Shown one piece after another: positions 12,465 to 26,600 of a DNA stretch of 64,000 bases. A model generated the notes under the pieces. It saw only the letters and a program-made list of their open reading frames with translations, was not told the origin of the DNA and searched no databases. Numbering within the stretch: position 1 is the first letter of the stretch; each line of letters starts with the position of its first letter. The DNA lies in the NCBI GenBank assembly GCA_004123355.1, contig SCHM01000001.1, positions 7,946,193 to 8,010,192 of the forward strand, read 5' to 3'. The position numbers were made by a program, and so were the translations under genes. The stretch comes from Amphirosellinia nigrospora. Taxonomy: Eukaryota; Ascomycota; Sordariomycetes; Xylariales; Xylariaceae.

Positions 12465-15400
12465 CTACTCCTCCGAGCTCACCTCCTCTTTCTCCGTTTT
12501 CTTCTTGTCTGTCGCCGTTTGCTTTTCCCACATGGCATGATAGCTCCCCTTCAGTTCAAGGAGCTCGTCGTGGGTACCCCTCTCGACCACTTTACCTTTA
12601 TGAAGAACGATGATTTGATCAGAATCTACAATTGTAGAAAGCCGATGCCTATAATGCCTTAGTGTTAGCCTCTCATGTATTGTCTAGTACTTCTTCATTT
12701 GGTTAATCTTTTAGGTACGTACGCGATTGTGACCGTGGTGCGGCCAGCAGTCACCCGTTCCAGAGCCTCTTGAATCTGTCTCTCTGTGTGCGAATCCTGC
12801 AACATTACAAGTTAGTTATCGCTTTTTCTGAGCGTGATTTATAAGAGTCGGTAAGCTTAAATTCTGCTAAGGTAAGTAGAAAAGGACGGTGAGGATTTCT
12901 TACGAGAGATGCAGTGGCCTCATCCAGTAACAGCATGCGTGCGTTCTTCAGAATAGCACGTGCAATAGCAATCTATATCAATTTTAGCAGGACAGAACCA
13001 ATTAATTGTAATTGGCTGATGGCTACTCACACGTTGACGTTCGCCACCTGACAGCTTCAATCCTCTCTCGCCGACTTTGGTGTTGTATTGGTCCGGGAAA
13101 GCCATGATACGCTCGTGAATGTTAGCGGCCTTACAGGCTTCATACACATCCGCCTCGGTCGCCCGGGGGTCCGCATATAATAAGTTGTACATAATCGTAG
13201 CATTGAACAGAACGGTGTCTTGCGGCACTACGCCTATATGTTTGCGCAGCCCATCAATCTTCAGATCACGCACATCATGACCGTCCACTGTCACGGACCC
13301 ATCAGCCACGTCGTAGAACCGGAACAGGAGTTTGAGGCATGTAGATTTGCCGCTTCCTGACTCTCCCACAAGCGCTGTCTTGGTTCCTGGTGGAACTGTG
13401 AAGCTGATGCCATGTAGAACAGGTTCTTTATCTTGGTAAGAGAAAGTGACGTTATTGAACCTGATTTCGCCTTGGGCAGAAGGTAGGTCTTTCGCATCTG
13501 GCTTCTCAACGACGCCAGATGTCTCATTGAACTAAACCAATTTAAGCCAATGATAGCTATCTTGGGACACAGATGTAACTTACCAACTCAAGCATACGCT
13601 CCGCCTCGATGAGATTGTTCTGGAGCATCGTATAGAACGTACCAAAGAAATTCAGGGGTGCTTGCAGTTGAGCGAAATATGTGATGAGACTGACGAAGTC
13701 AGAGACCTTTTGCTGGCCGTGGGCGATCTTGTAGGCAGACACAACGACAATCAGCGCGACGCCAATTGTGAACACTGAGTTTTGTGTCAGGTTGAGGAGA
13801 TTCAGTGACAGCTGTACGAGACGTTCGGCCTTCTGATAAACTACAACATGGCTTCTATACTTTTCCGTCTCTGCGGGTACAGCACAATTGTGCTGTACGG
13901 TTTCATAAGCCATGATTGCATCAGTTCTAGCTCAAAGTCAGTATTGCGAATTTCAACGAAATGTTTCGCGCTCACTTTGTAGCCTCCATCTCCCTAGCCT
14001 TAGTTGCCATATCTCTCCTCTGCTTTCCTCGGTATTTGGCCATATAGATAGTCATAAAGATGTACGACCACATAATGACCAGAACAATGAGTGTGTAAAA
14101 CGCGTCATACTTGAAAAAGAACACGATGGATGCCACGAAGATATCGAAGAGCATGGGGAAAACCTGAAACAAGAAATTCTCCAGGAAAGTGTTTATGGCA
14201 CTACCCCGGCTAAGTGCACTTGTGACTTCGCCGATCCGTTTGCTCAGGTGGAAATCCATGGATAGCCCCAGGACGTGCTCGAAGGCGGCGCACGTCAGTC
14301 TCCGGAACAGAGACTGAGAAACCGGAATCCATAAGACCGAACGAAGGGATCCAATGGCGCCTTGCTGGCCTTGAAGGCCCCGATATACTACGTAGAGAGC
14401 CACCTCTTTATAGGGGATCTTGCCGTATCCAAGAGCATCGACGAGTACACCAAGTTGCAAGGGAACCAAAATGTTGACTTTGAACACAAATTAGTGCCAT
14501 TTCTCTTCGAACGAGTCGTTCGGAAGTCACGGGTGTCACAATGTTATTACCACATGATGGTAGCTTGATAGGAGGCTGAGCCCAAATCAGGGCAGAGGAG
14601 GGTATCATTGATTTTTGGAACAGGTAACTCACCGACACGCTGAGCAATCAGAAGAACCACACAAATAAGGACAGTTGCCTGGTGGAGCGGTGCATTTGAT
14701 GGCCTTCGCCGTGTTAGACATGAATAGATATATCTTATATGTTCATGGATTCCAGCAAAACTCACCAAAGGTAGGGGAACAGCACCCGTGTGCCCGCAAA
14801 ATAATCAAACCAATTGGACTTGGATGGGTCCCGAGTTTTTGTGGCATTGGGTTTCTTTGCAGAATTGATCGTTCCGCCATAACCATTCGCCGGGCCATCG
14901 CCATTTTCAAGTAGGGGTCTTCGCTCAGAGCTTGTTCCCTGCTCGGCTGCCTTTAACTTAGACTCTCTACGAACGATAAGGGAGACCATGACCAAGAGGA
15001 GGATTATGCGGGCCATGGCAAGACCGAATAAGTTATCGAGCAAACCCATCGGTGCATCGATAGCTCGATGCTGAGACTTGAACACTGCTGCGATTACGGC
15101 CTCGACCAATACACCGATTCCCAAGCAAAAGCATGAGAAACTGTTGGAGTCCATGGTCCATCAGGATCAGGCAGAAGGCCGGCTGAAAAGTAGAGCAAGA
15201 CAGCGATGTAGGATGCCTATGTATGTAAGCAATTAACTATCTTTTCAGATAACCAGCGTGACATACCAAATAAGCGCTGTAAGGGAAGTTTGCTTGAGCA
15301 TCCTGGTTCGCGACCGCGTCGAGTGAGGCGAGGATAATACTGGCCAACTATAGTTGGCGATTAGTAATTGGAAGACTTCGAGAAGCGAATAGGAGGGTAC

Positions 15401-15611
15401 GGACAAGTAGCGGCGTCAAGGTAAGTTGGACCAACCAAACCCATTTCGCGTAGAATCGCTGCGTCTTTTCAACGTCTTTCTCATCGACCTGGGGCCCGCT
15501 GCCGGCATATTTGTATCTGTACCGGACCAGCTGTGAGAGGAAAAGAGTTGCAATCAGGCCGCACGGGTAGAGATAGAAGCCGATCGCCAACCCAAGCTCG
15601 ACATTCGCCAT
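12465..15611 (-). CDS. HMT1-type ABC half-transporter (ABCB, vacuolar/mitochondrial branch), about ten exons
   Basis: Estimated about 835 residues, close to yeast HMT1-class proteins that move metal-thiol complexes or heme-like cargo across vacuolar or mitochondrial membranes. The start is placed at [12 protein letters not shown], giving an extra N-terminal multi-helix TMD0; an in-frame ATG at 15674 is an alternative. One ABC membrane domain follows (about 14700-13590), then one nucleotide-binding domain: Walker [11 protein letters not shown]-loop VVPQDTVLF, signature LSGGERQR, Walker [13 protein letters not shown] and H-loop AHRLSTI. It ends in a charged [13 protein letters not shown] tail. 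One T seems missing from the run matching plus 15127-15130, joining two halves of TMD0. The junction after the first exon (near 15395-15350) has no clean donor in the right phase. Confidence 0.88.
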
Positions 15612-18600
15612 TGTAGCTGGGTTCAATGGGTTCAATTGACCACTGACCGCGACTCTTGGCAAAACAACAGGCAACGGGAGAGAAGACGAGGCTTGGAAAG
15701 GTATCGTACGGGAGTAACGGAGCTATCAGGTTTTAAGACATCTGATTGGTCGTACGATAATGCTTACACTACCTAAGGTACCTAGGTACCTACAGCACGC
15801 CGATAATGATAAGGTACCTGGTAACGGTAAGCTTAGAGACCTTATTCATCACGTGACAGTCGTCTAGGCACATCTGGGTAAGCGGTATTTCTACTTGGTA
15901 GTATTTTTCTTTATTTGCATGGGCATTTCGTCCGAAATAAATGCTGCAAGGTGGGAAATCGATCGGTGGTTGCGCGTTAAGACGTCAAACCCGACTAACT
16001 GGTAGCTCACATTTTAGCTACTTGTACAGTGAACGATGGGTCTGGCCTCCACAACTCAATCCAATTATACCTTACTTCTTTATTTAGGTACATATACCTA
16101 CGTAAGGTACCTGAGGCACTTGCCTCTCCAAGTCTTCAAGCTTAACTATTGTCTAGGTATGGCTACCTATCAAAAGGTTAGGTAGTCTACGACCAGGACA
16201 GATATTTACGCTTTACCAAATATCTATAGAGCACTCGTACCTGCTGTGGTTTAGTTGTCTCATTGTCATATACCCTAATCCAGTTAAATTAGCGACTATA
16301 TTAGGTAGGTATTGTTGCGTTGGAGGAGGTTATGTTGAATATGTACAACCATGCGCATACTTTCAAGAAGAAATCAAGAACCCGATTATAAAGGAGAAAC
16401 TCTTCAATACGGAGACACACTACATTTACTCGCAACGATAACTACGAATTATAAACAGAGAGCACTCGAGAGCAGTGCTTAGTTAGCTAAATTCACCCAG
16501 TGATAACTTTGTCGATACGTCGCACTCTTGTCGCTCATTCGAGGTTCTCTGGTATCGAAATCTCCCTACTCTGATATTAAAGACACGAAGCCTCTATGCA
16601 TGCTTTTTTTTCTACTGTACGGCTGCTGTGTCATGGTGATGTGAAGGCGAAGTTAAATTGCATGAATTAGGGAAGTTAGGATTGTCCGCCGAAAGGGAGC
16701 GTAGAAACAGGCGTAAAGGAGTGATAAGACGTAAAATATGCAAGCTCATAGCTTAGGTGATATGGTCTGCCAATGATGAAGAGAACGACAATCACTGTCG
16801 GGAAGTTATGGACTCCCTCATGACTCACTCTCTCGATTAAACCAACAGTTTAATTAATACGTTGCAATTACACGTTTACTTTTGCGACTATGTGAAGCAA
16901 AAACCTCACTGAGAATAAGCTAAGGTGTCGGTGTCCCTGGATTTTCTAAAATGCAAGATGAGCTCATTCCGATGATATGATAAATCCTACTGTGTCTTCA
17001 AAGAGGTGTCACTATCGCTCCTGTGTATAGGTGAATGTCAGATGCATACCGGCACTTATATGAGACTATAAAAGTCATAACATCGCCTTAGTGATCAATA
17101 GATAGTGAGCAGGGATGAGTCAATCTACCTTCCAGCAATAACCGGGCGAATGGTTTCATACCACGTCGATTGATAACTGATACTCTCTCCCCAACTGCCA
17201 CCCATGAGATATAACATTCTGCTTCGGCCAGATTGGCCCGAGATGCTTGGTGATGTCCAGGTATAGTGCATATAGAGCTGCTATGTGCTGGCCATATAAG
17301 TTTTGTCTATAGCTTTCCGAGCCCGGCTTTATATACAAGACGGGAAGGTATGGCAGGATCTGCCCCGGGATCTCCCCGCGTCCAATCCCGATCGCTCGAG
17401 CCAACCCGGGGGACGAGGGTCATTCCCGGGACCGACTCAGAATGGCTTAAAATCAACATTTCCATGTCCGCCGGTTTCATTTATATAGCGCCCAGAAGTC
17501 TACACTATAGACTCGTAGAGCTACGAAGGATCCCCGCGAGCAGGGCTCGATTACCAACGTCACCCCCCGGTTGCTTTGAAACGGTCCTCCGCATGTTTTA
17601 TGCAAGTGTCTAGAGCATCTCGGGATTGCCGACGACGGGGTCCAGGCCAAGGGCTTTGCTGGATCAGAGCCTTACGTATGTATACTCGCATCCCAGCGAG
17701 TTTCTCGGAGCCGCGTCCTCGCACCGAGGTTAACAAACCCACCTTCACGATCTTGGGAAATTTTTTATACAGTTTAGTAGAACAATATTCCGGGCATATC
17801 CATAGCCGCTAGATGTCTAGTGTAGATAGCTACCTAGTCAGAGTGAGACAGACAAGTGCCGGAAAGCTTGTTGTGCACTATGGCATACCCTTGTCGTAGA
17901 TGGCATTCGGCGAGAACCCCCCAGCGAATCGCATTCTGTCAATTACGGTTCTAGAATAATGGAGTTGAAATGTACACTATGGTAGGGCAAGTGTTTCATG
18001 TAAAGTTCATATTCCCAGGGATTATTTTGACAGCATGAATCCCACGTAGTGTGACATTGGTGATACCTTGGTCGACTCTTAGAAACTATAGCATGCGCAG
18101 ATAATCTACAAGTTGTAAACCTCATCATACCATATGGGCTCTCTACGCGATATGTGGGCAAAGAATACCGCCGACCAAGGTAGCCAGATACTTAACAACA
18201 TGCGGAACCGGTTTGTCCAAATCCCATACCAGCAATAGTGTACTTAACGGTATTCCGCATCCTGAATTTACCAAAGGAAAATCGATGTTGGAACACTCGA
18301 AGGTCCTAAAAAGGGCCCTCTGCGACCGGGGGGCAACTTCGTCACAGTTGCGCTAATCACGCTACAGCGGCTTTAACCGTTTACAAGGGGTCTTAGTGTC
18401 TTGGGCTACAATACCAAGACTATTGATGTAGCGGGCACTTAGGCGCCCTTCAGGACGAGAAGCAAGCAATGCTCAAACGAGAAGGTGAGAAGAGAACAGT
18501 CTAACCTCGTCACCACCCAAGATAAGTCTTGCCTGTAATGTAGCAGTGTAGGAACAGGCATGACAAATTGCCACGAGCAGAGCCACGAGGCCGCGTTAAA

Positions 18601-21600
18601 AACTGTACCGGCGGAACAAGGCCGATCGCCTCCTTATGGAAGCAGCGTGGAAGCACCCGAGGCGGCGATCTTGTTCAGCTGAACTGCCTAGTGTGACGCA
18701 GAGGTCTGACTCGGGTACACCATACTACGGCCGTAGCCCTTCACCGAAGACAGAAACATAAAGGTCCTCCCGACTACAGCTACGGCACCGCCATACGCTG
18801 GTACTGCAGGTTGTCGTAATGGATTTGCGGACGGAGTGCGGAACGAAGCCACATCGGTAGATAGTTGGTTGATCTGTAACTACTATGTTTTTATTGCCCA
18901 GCTGTCCGGTCTGACAGCAAGGTTGATCCCTTCTTGATAGCAGCCGGTACAGCATATTCTACTGTAGAGGGAACAGGAAACAGTTATTGTAGGGATTATC
19001 CAGCGCGTAACATGTTTCCTAATTTTTCAGGGTCTTCTTGGCCGTCGGTTCCTGCGTGGATCCTCACCTTGTGCCCGCAAGTAGGGTGGTATGCATGTGT
19101 TGATAGGAACTAAGTAGCACCTATTTTCGCCTTACGTATATGTTTGCCGTGGCAATCGGAACTTCCAGTTTGAGCGCCCTCACAACACGGAGGAGATATG
19201 AGACATGTCCGTGCTGTCAACGGAGATTCGATACTCTAACCAAGGTTCGTCGGTCCCGAAATCGATCGTCAACGCGTGGATCCCAAGAACCACTCGATCT
19301 TGGGAATGGAATAGCAGGTTACAGTCATATTACCACTCATGGTAGGTAATTGAGAGAGACGGCCCTCAGATGGCCTTGATTGAGTGTCATCACCACGTCA
19401 AATTTCCAGAAAAAGTTGGTCAGTGCCCCCAAGACTCTGCCATGGAGACGATCACTCAAATTAGTTGCATGTGAACCCTGACAACAACGTGCTACGTGTA
19501 CAATAACCTGCTTGCCAGTGTTCTTTAGGACCCTGGCAACGTTAGTGTAAACATAGCAAGGGTTTCATCCGCGGATCTGCATTACCACTTTCGACACGGT
19601 TTACCTAACTGCAAACAAGTACCTTGAGGGCTGATAGTTGGATGCGTCGCCTTTCAAAACCTCAAAACCGCAATCAGAAGCGAATTATCCACCCACACGG
19701 CTCAGTCCTGTTTCCTTCTGTTGGGTTGTGGCGTTCAATTCGCGCTATTGTTACATAAGGATATCAAACATTACCAGGAGCACACTGTACAGTGTTACTG
19801 TCACATCATCTTGCTATAAATATGCGATCCGTGCATGACCCCTTCCAGTCCGCAGCTCGCAACACCAGACAAGGCAAGTTAGCGTTGTATGTGCCTGAAG
19901 ATCACCCCAAATGGCTCTGTTCCCAGCTACCATTGCAATAATGCGAGATCTGGTATTTACAAGGTAGTGCAAATACCCCATGATGATAATAATAGGCCTT
20001 GGAACAAAGGACCGGAGTACTTTCGACCTAATAAAATGATCAGTTGTGCCGTGCATTATGTACTTCCCGTTACACGATGTGGTTATTGGTTGGATTGTCA
20101 AACGACGGAGCGCCTTGCTATAACATGATAGGCTCAAATGAGGCATCCTGGATGCACCAATGAGAATCGCACTGCGGCTTCACATGGTGCTTATACGCCT
20201 CTCACTGACATCCTTTCAGTGCTTCAGGGTGGATCAGCACTCGTGGCAAGCACCCCGTAACTACCTACCTAATTCATGAATAGGTAGGATCTAAAGGAAG
20301 TCTGAGGTGACGAAGCCGAACAATTGTTCATCCTTCTTAGAACTGCCGAAGGATTTCAGTAGCGATAGTCCTACCCACAAGCTAAACTAGCGAAGGGCGA
20401 GTGGGAGTAACTTGAAGTTGTCCATCTAGCATAGTTCTTCAACGATACGTTCTTCTAGACTGTGGTTGTTCGGATCAATCGAGGTGCAAAATTACCTCAT
20501 GAAGAAAAGCCGTGTGCATGAATTCGTGCACAGCAGCAGCAACTAAGAGCTTGAAGCAACCCATGCTACGCTCACGGTGCTACCTACACATCCTATGAGC
20601 ACAGCACGTTTCGGCCGATGGGAAGCTCGCTAGATGCTGTGCATATGCGGCGCAACCACATGCCTCATAGTGGGTTTTCGTATTAGTTAAGCACAGTTGC
20701 AAGAAAAGCGGCTTCCAAGTTATTTGCTACCGTCTACGCCAACATCGTCACTGTCACAAGCCCTGAGGCGTTTCTCCGTATCAAATAGCCTATCAAGGAC
20801 TTTGTGGCTTCTGTAAGTTTCGGGACCATAACCTTTGGGGTATTCGGGGCTTGCCTATTGTGTCGCTAGATCTAGTCTTGAACATCGGGCAGCTGAGAGA
20901 CTATATGACGCGAAAGGTCACGAACGGCAAGCAGTGTGTGAGAAGGACCGAAGCACATCGCCGCTTATCGGATTCGAATGAGGGCAAGAATGTTGTCGTA
21001 AGCTTATGAAGCCTTGTATCGTATCAATCAATTCGGCTGGGGTTGTATCGTCTTGGAGGGTTGCTACCTATGGGTTTTGTGGTGTACGAGGCTTCGATTC
21101 GACGGATTCGCACGAGACATCTAGAGATAACCCGCTTACCTCAGCGCCCGACCTTGTTCTGGTGGGCCGGCGCCTCCCGCGTGGCGCCCAAGCAGGCATC
21201 ACAGAGGAGCTCGTACCGAGTTGGCGTTGGCGTAGGTTGAACATCTGTCTCGTCTTGGTCCTAGCTCTATCGGAACCGGCAGCATCCTGGTCATAAGGTA
21301 CCTTATAGAGATGAGCAAATAGATAGATATACGCGTGCTAGGCCCAAGTTTTCTACACTGGATGTTTTAGCCATTTACGGCCACCGCGACATGGTTAACC
21401 AAGTATTTTGCCCAGTATCTCGCAGTTCGGATTCCACGGCGGATGACGGGGCCAACAGGTTCGGGCAGGTTTCTGCACATTGACTGTTGAGTGAGTCCCT
21501 ATTGCGCAACTGTGCGGCGCAGCAAGTTTTTTGACCGGGTATCTCATTAGCCCACGAGGGGAGAAAGTTCGCGGAATTGCGGAGGTAATCTCATATGGAT

Positions 21601-22346
21601 GTTACGAAGTCCTGTCCTTTCAGCACTAACAATTCAAGAGAAATAAGCCGGCCCGCGTAGCTAATATTACCCCTAGTTTACATGCAGTAGTCTAATCTAG
21701 ATACAGTATTCCCGTATATATTGGTCAAGAACACCAATTGGTCGGTCAGAACGGTCAATTGGCCGACATCGTTTTCTAGCATGGGGGTTTCGCTCTATGC
21801 ACTGCTTATCATGATTGACTGGCCGTCAAGGTATAGGATTCGGTACCACTCAGATCCAAGAAAGCTGCTGCACGCAAGTTTTCCCTAGCTTGGCGTGAGC
21901 ACGGCACAGCTAGCCCTAGCTCACAGGATGAGGAAAGGAGTCCTGCCGATTCCTCCTCCTCACTTCGCCTTGCTGACCTCATCTCACACTCTCGCTTGTC
22001 GGGTTCGGATTTGGCAATTATTTTCCATTACTTTTCACCAACGGTGTGCTGACATTCTCCCCGCCATACATGGTGAATGTAAACTATCGCGGCACCATAC
22101 TCATAATGCACTGGGGTATGGAATGTTCTAAACTCGCTGTCCGTCCTTAACCAAGCGGGTACCCAACCAGGGTCAATTCGATAGGGCAGATGGCCGCCCG
22201 CAGTCCTCTAGATAGTGTCATATACACCTGACCTTCCTGGATCCCTGAAAACCTAACACCCTGAACGCCTTATGCTTTGTCTGAATACACGTAGATGAAA
22301 GGGATAACAGTACCTGCCCTCACAGAAGAGCAACGTGATTTGACTG
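15612..22346. other. 6.7-kb region without a supportable gene
   Basis: Only short scattered reading frames with no domain. TACCTAGGTA-type palindromes occur near 15771-15794 and an imperfect palindrome built on CCTACCTA/TAGGTAGG lies near 20261-20290. A G/C-rich patch lies at about 17340-17440. I see no terminal repeats, transposase or reverse-transcriptase motifs by eye; decayed transposons remain possible. Confidence 0.4.
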
Positions 22347-23697
22347 TCAAGACTCTGCCTTGAGTGGCGTGACGTTCTGTGTCCGCCAACTATCATCCCC
22401 TTCCACTGCAGCACCCGCTTGAGAAGCATAGCGGCCATGTCTGTCCGCCACACATCACAGCCCGTTGGAGGGCTGTGTAGCCCGAGTTGTCTTTGCCATT
22501 TATGTTGACGTCGTGACGTTGTAGTAGCAGTCGCAGAGTCTCAACATTACCCCCAGCAATGGCAAAATGAAGTAGAGGTGCTGTTGTCTCTGGCAGAGGT
22601 TTCGGCATCTCAGGTACGTCGCCGATATTGACGTTAGTCATAAATGTCGAAGCGACGGAAGAGCTTCCTGGTCTCGTTATCGACTTCCTATCCACCGTCG
22701 ACCATCCAGCAGTGCTATTCAGGTCGGAGCCCGGTGATGTAGCATATGCCGTCGATGCTGCGAGGCTATCTTCTATTGAATATACTGATTCAGGATGATA
22801 CAGAGGTAGTTCATCGCTATTGCCGTACATGTTGAAGCTAGTGGAACATACAAATTAGCTTTCTCGCGGAACTATTAGCAAAGGCTGTTGCTTGCTCACC
22901 TAGTCGGCATTGTCATCGCTTCGCGCCCTCGGCGCCACTGACACCCAAGGAAGAGGACTCGAGCAATTCGACGATAGCGCGGCCGACATGCTATGGCTTC
23001 TAGGTGGAGGGTGATGTTGTATTGAACCTGGAGCTATGGCTGAGGTTACAGCCCGTGACCTGCGGCTCAATGTGGACGCTGTTGACAGTTCGGGGACAAC
23101 ATCGTTGGAGGGTGGTATTTGCGAGAAGTAGGCGACAGTGGCATCATAGACCATCGGAGTATCCCCATCTGACATCAACCCAAGACCATTCAATTGCTCA
23201 GGACAATGAGCATGTGGCCATGTTTGCATATAACCGCTTATGTGCCGAGACCCATCTGCAGCCACCGTCGTAGCTGGCACCGAAGCCGGCTCTGCATTAT
23301 GAGGCGCCGGTGTGCCCTCGGAGCTGGCAGGACTCCTTTCACCGGAGGCCAACTCCTGCTCTGGTGGTGGTGTGGTCGAGGAATCCCCGCTAACTATCTC
23401 CTGCAGTTGCTGGAGTTGTTTCTTTAGTTTTTCTACCTCCTTTGTTCGATCTCTCATGTTGCGTCCTGGAGGCAGCAGTCAGCGATGTCGAACTTTTATA
23501 GAGCCATAAATAGTGCCATTGGAGGATAGTCAGCGTATCGAGGGAAACCTACGATAGGCTCTCTGGGCAAGGCGGTTTTGGATTTTCCTTCGCTCTGCGG
23601 CGTCAGGCAGATTCCGCCAGTCCTCGTCTGGTTTCATTAGGTCGGCATATGAGGTTGTTAGCGGCCGCCCGCTGCGTGGTGAAGATGTCCCTGACAT
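22347..23697 (-). CDS. bZIP-ankyrin transcription factor, frame-broken
   Basis: Nuclear DNA-binding regulator of a fungal family joining a basic leucine zipper to C-terminal ankyrin repeats. The start chosen is MSGTSSPRSGRPL at 23697. Exon 1 ends near 23553, an intron follows, and exon 2 begins at 23465. The basic region reads RRKIQNRLAQRAYRRNMRDR across the junction, the fungal N-R-x-A-Q-R-x-Y-R class, followed by a short heptad segment EKLKKQLQQLQE. A long Ser/Pro-rich middle follows, then an exon from about 22836 with LHFAIAGGNVETLRLLL and NSGYTALQRAV, typical ankyrin units. A shift near 22940-22960 is needed so that exon 2 does not end in a stop, and two more near 22390-22450 restore an ankyrin unit. 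The 3' end is uncertain. It is isolated between two long gene-free stretches. Confidence 0.78.
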
Positions 23698-26600
23698 GCT
23701 CCTCTTGGTTATTCGTAGTGCTTGGAAGTAGCACAAGTGAAGTATTGGGAGTTGTATCTCGGCACACAATGGATGGGATGATAGAAAAGTAAAGAGAACA
23801 GGCTCATAGACTAACTGACTGGGCCAGCCAGAGAATGTATAATAAAACGTGGTGGCGGTTCCTTCTGCAACTTTCACGGTACAGGAAGACGGGAGCGGCA
23901 GGATCAGAATACAGTACCTAGATACATGAGTAGTTGCATGGGGATGCATGTCAAGTAGCCACAGTGTGAGATCCTTCATGAAAAGAGGGTAGTACTCTTC
24001 TGCCTTAGCTCGTATGCAGCGCTCCCTACGTGAATCAGCGTGAGATAGCGGGTGGAGATGGAAGGCTAATAAAAGCCATGTAAGTACTGTACACCGTAGG
24101 CGTGAGGTCGCGAACTGCTTTGCTAAGACTCATCTCGGTGCAACCCTCCAGTTACCCCGGCTCCAGGGCGTCTCGAGCGTGGAGATGGGCTCACCTCCTA
24201 GTACAAGTATAGCATCAAACCTCAACTTCAGGAGGCTGTAGACGAGTGGCCTGTGTCGACCCTTTTCACGACATACACTACAACTACGCTACACTACACT
24301 ACACTATACTCAGGACATGACGAAATCTCCGGAATCCTGGTCCGGATCAGCCCATTGCCTAGCCATCGTAAACGGCCATTTCTGTCCCGTTGGGGGTCAT
24401 ATGCGCTAATCGCTGCTGGCTGATGCCATTTGATTTGCTTCCGCGCCATAACATCACATGTAGAGGGGGTTATGTTTCCGGTAATCGGCTGCGCCTACGC
24501 TTAGGAAATATCCCCGAATGGTGATGCCGGACAGCGAAATCACGATTCCTGTGGGTGGGCATTCGAGTTTGTTTTCTCCGTACTCCGTAGCGATCGGGGG
24601 CGGAATTTAATGACTAGCTTGCTGTGCTGCACAAAATATTGAGGGCAACTTAGATGACCAGTAAAGGAAGTCAGTACACTTAGAGTACGTGAATGACGAA
24701 CCTGGAATGAGGGTCAGCTCACGCAGGATCTCGTCGCTTATATTTTGTACACTACATGTACTACTGTCAGCCATTTCAATGGCCCCCGCCAGCCCTTGTG
24801 CGTCAACTAGGAGAATTCGATAGCGATGGTGTGCAAGTCATGGGCCTTTTCGTCGACGCATCCTCCAAAATAGCCTAGGTAACGGTCTATTTTCTAGAGA
24901 AGTAAAAGAAGCATGCGTGGAACAATCGCACCACGTACACTGCACGCACTAAACGGCGCCGATCAGCTCCAGGCCCGGGCTTTCCAGAGCTCCTTGGCGG
25001 GAGTTGATCTACCGTCAGGGTGCTCTAAACCAGCGTTCCTAGATTTGGAGATTAGGTACATAATCTAACCTACCTAGGGAAGTTTTATACGTACATCTCT
25101 AGCCAGGTGCCGAATATGTCCTTGGGCACAGCAGATTCACGCCGCTCTAATCCCGCGCCCCAGTTTATGCCTACCTTAAGTTGTGCTAGGTCTATACTTG
25201 AGCTGGGAGTCTGCACAAACTACTCGTACATTGATTGCTCTAGCAACCCTTTCGAAAACGGTAGCTGATGAGCTCTTTACACAGATGATGTCCGTTAATA
25301 ACTGCGGTTTTCGTTACATAAGCAGATACGGAAAGTTTGCCTTGTGAGCGAACGACATACCAACCTGCCATCTCACTTTTCACGTACGTTGTACTTCAGC
25401 AAATACGAATGGCCACCTGGAATCGCAATATCGGCTCACTATCTCCCGTTTACAAACATAGCACTGGGTACGTAGTCGATCTACGTGTCATGGCGGCCGT
25501 GACCACGTGCGCAATCCTTACGCTATCTAATAAATGGAGATCTTACAACCTTGTAAGCTAAGGGTCGCCGATGGGATAAATTAATTAGGGAAACGACCTA
25601 GTTAAATGAAGCATATTATGTCAGCACTGCTGACGACTTCAAGTTGGAATCATATTCAGCGGAGTCAAAGCTTGTGAAAACTCACCACATGAACGATACT
25701 CGAAGCTACAGTACAAAACTTTTGAGGGGAGCTGCCTTGCCAACTAGTGCAGTCCTGGCCGGCGCCGGTTTAGCTTGATATATAATCGGATGGGCGGTGT
25801 AGCAAGCATGAGTGGAGGGAAACAATCAGAAGGCTAGTACAACTGGATTCAAGAAATCAGCAGTTAGAGCGAACAGAAAGCCGTCTTCAAGGGATGTTGT
25901 CAGACATCATGCATTTTAAATCCTATTACCTCGTTTGGACCATAGTCGATGCAGGTGCCAAAACACATCAAGAACGTGAATCAGTGGAATCAGGGAGCGA
26001 GCGTATTCCGTGCTGCCCGTTTACAGAACTACCTTTCTGGCTCTTAGAGATATCCGCTATCTGAAAGAAACAAATTCTACGTAGCCCTAGAGATCTACTT
26101 ATCGTTACTCTCCTGTTGCCGCAACAAGAGTCTTCCTCGCTTACGTTCAGAAGTATGTTCCAGGAATAATGAACAAAATCATAAAGGCGCAATCCGAAAC
26201 AGCCCGCAAACAGAGCTTTGGCTTTGATTTTTAGGCTAAAAATATGACCAAATATGACCAATTCATTATCAAGACAAAACGGGGAACAAAATAGAGCGAT
26301 GGAGCGTTACCGACGATTCGCCATGGTGCTATGAGAGGCACATAAGTGACGAGAATGCGGATCCAAGCTAAGAACTAGATCAAAGGGCCAACGAGGCGAG
26401 CCACATGTGCCACGCGGCGTCCACTACCCCAGATGAAATGAACATACTTAGTAGTGCCATTTTTCGTTAAGCAGCATGCATTGGACTAAAGTAGCTCGTT
26501 CATCATCATGGTAGTGCATACCTAGGTATACTACAAAGTCGTCTAGTCTTGATTGCAAAGGATCAGATTAGTTCGCGGTTCTCTAGGGATCTTCATCGTA

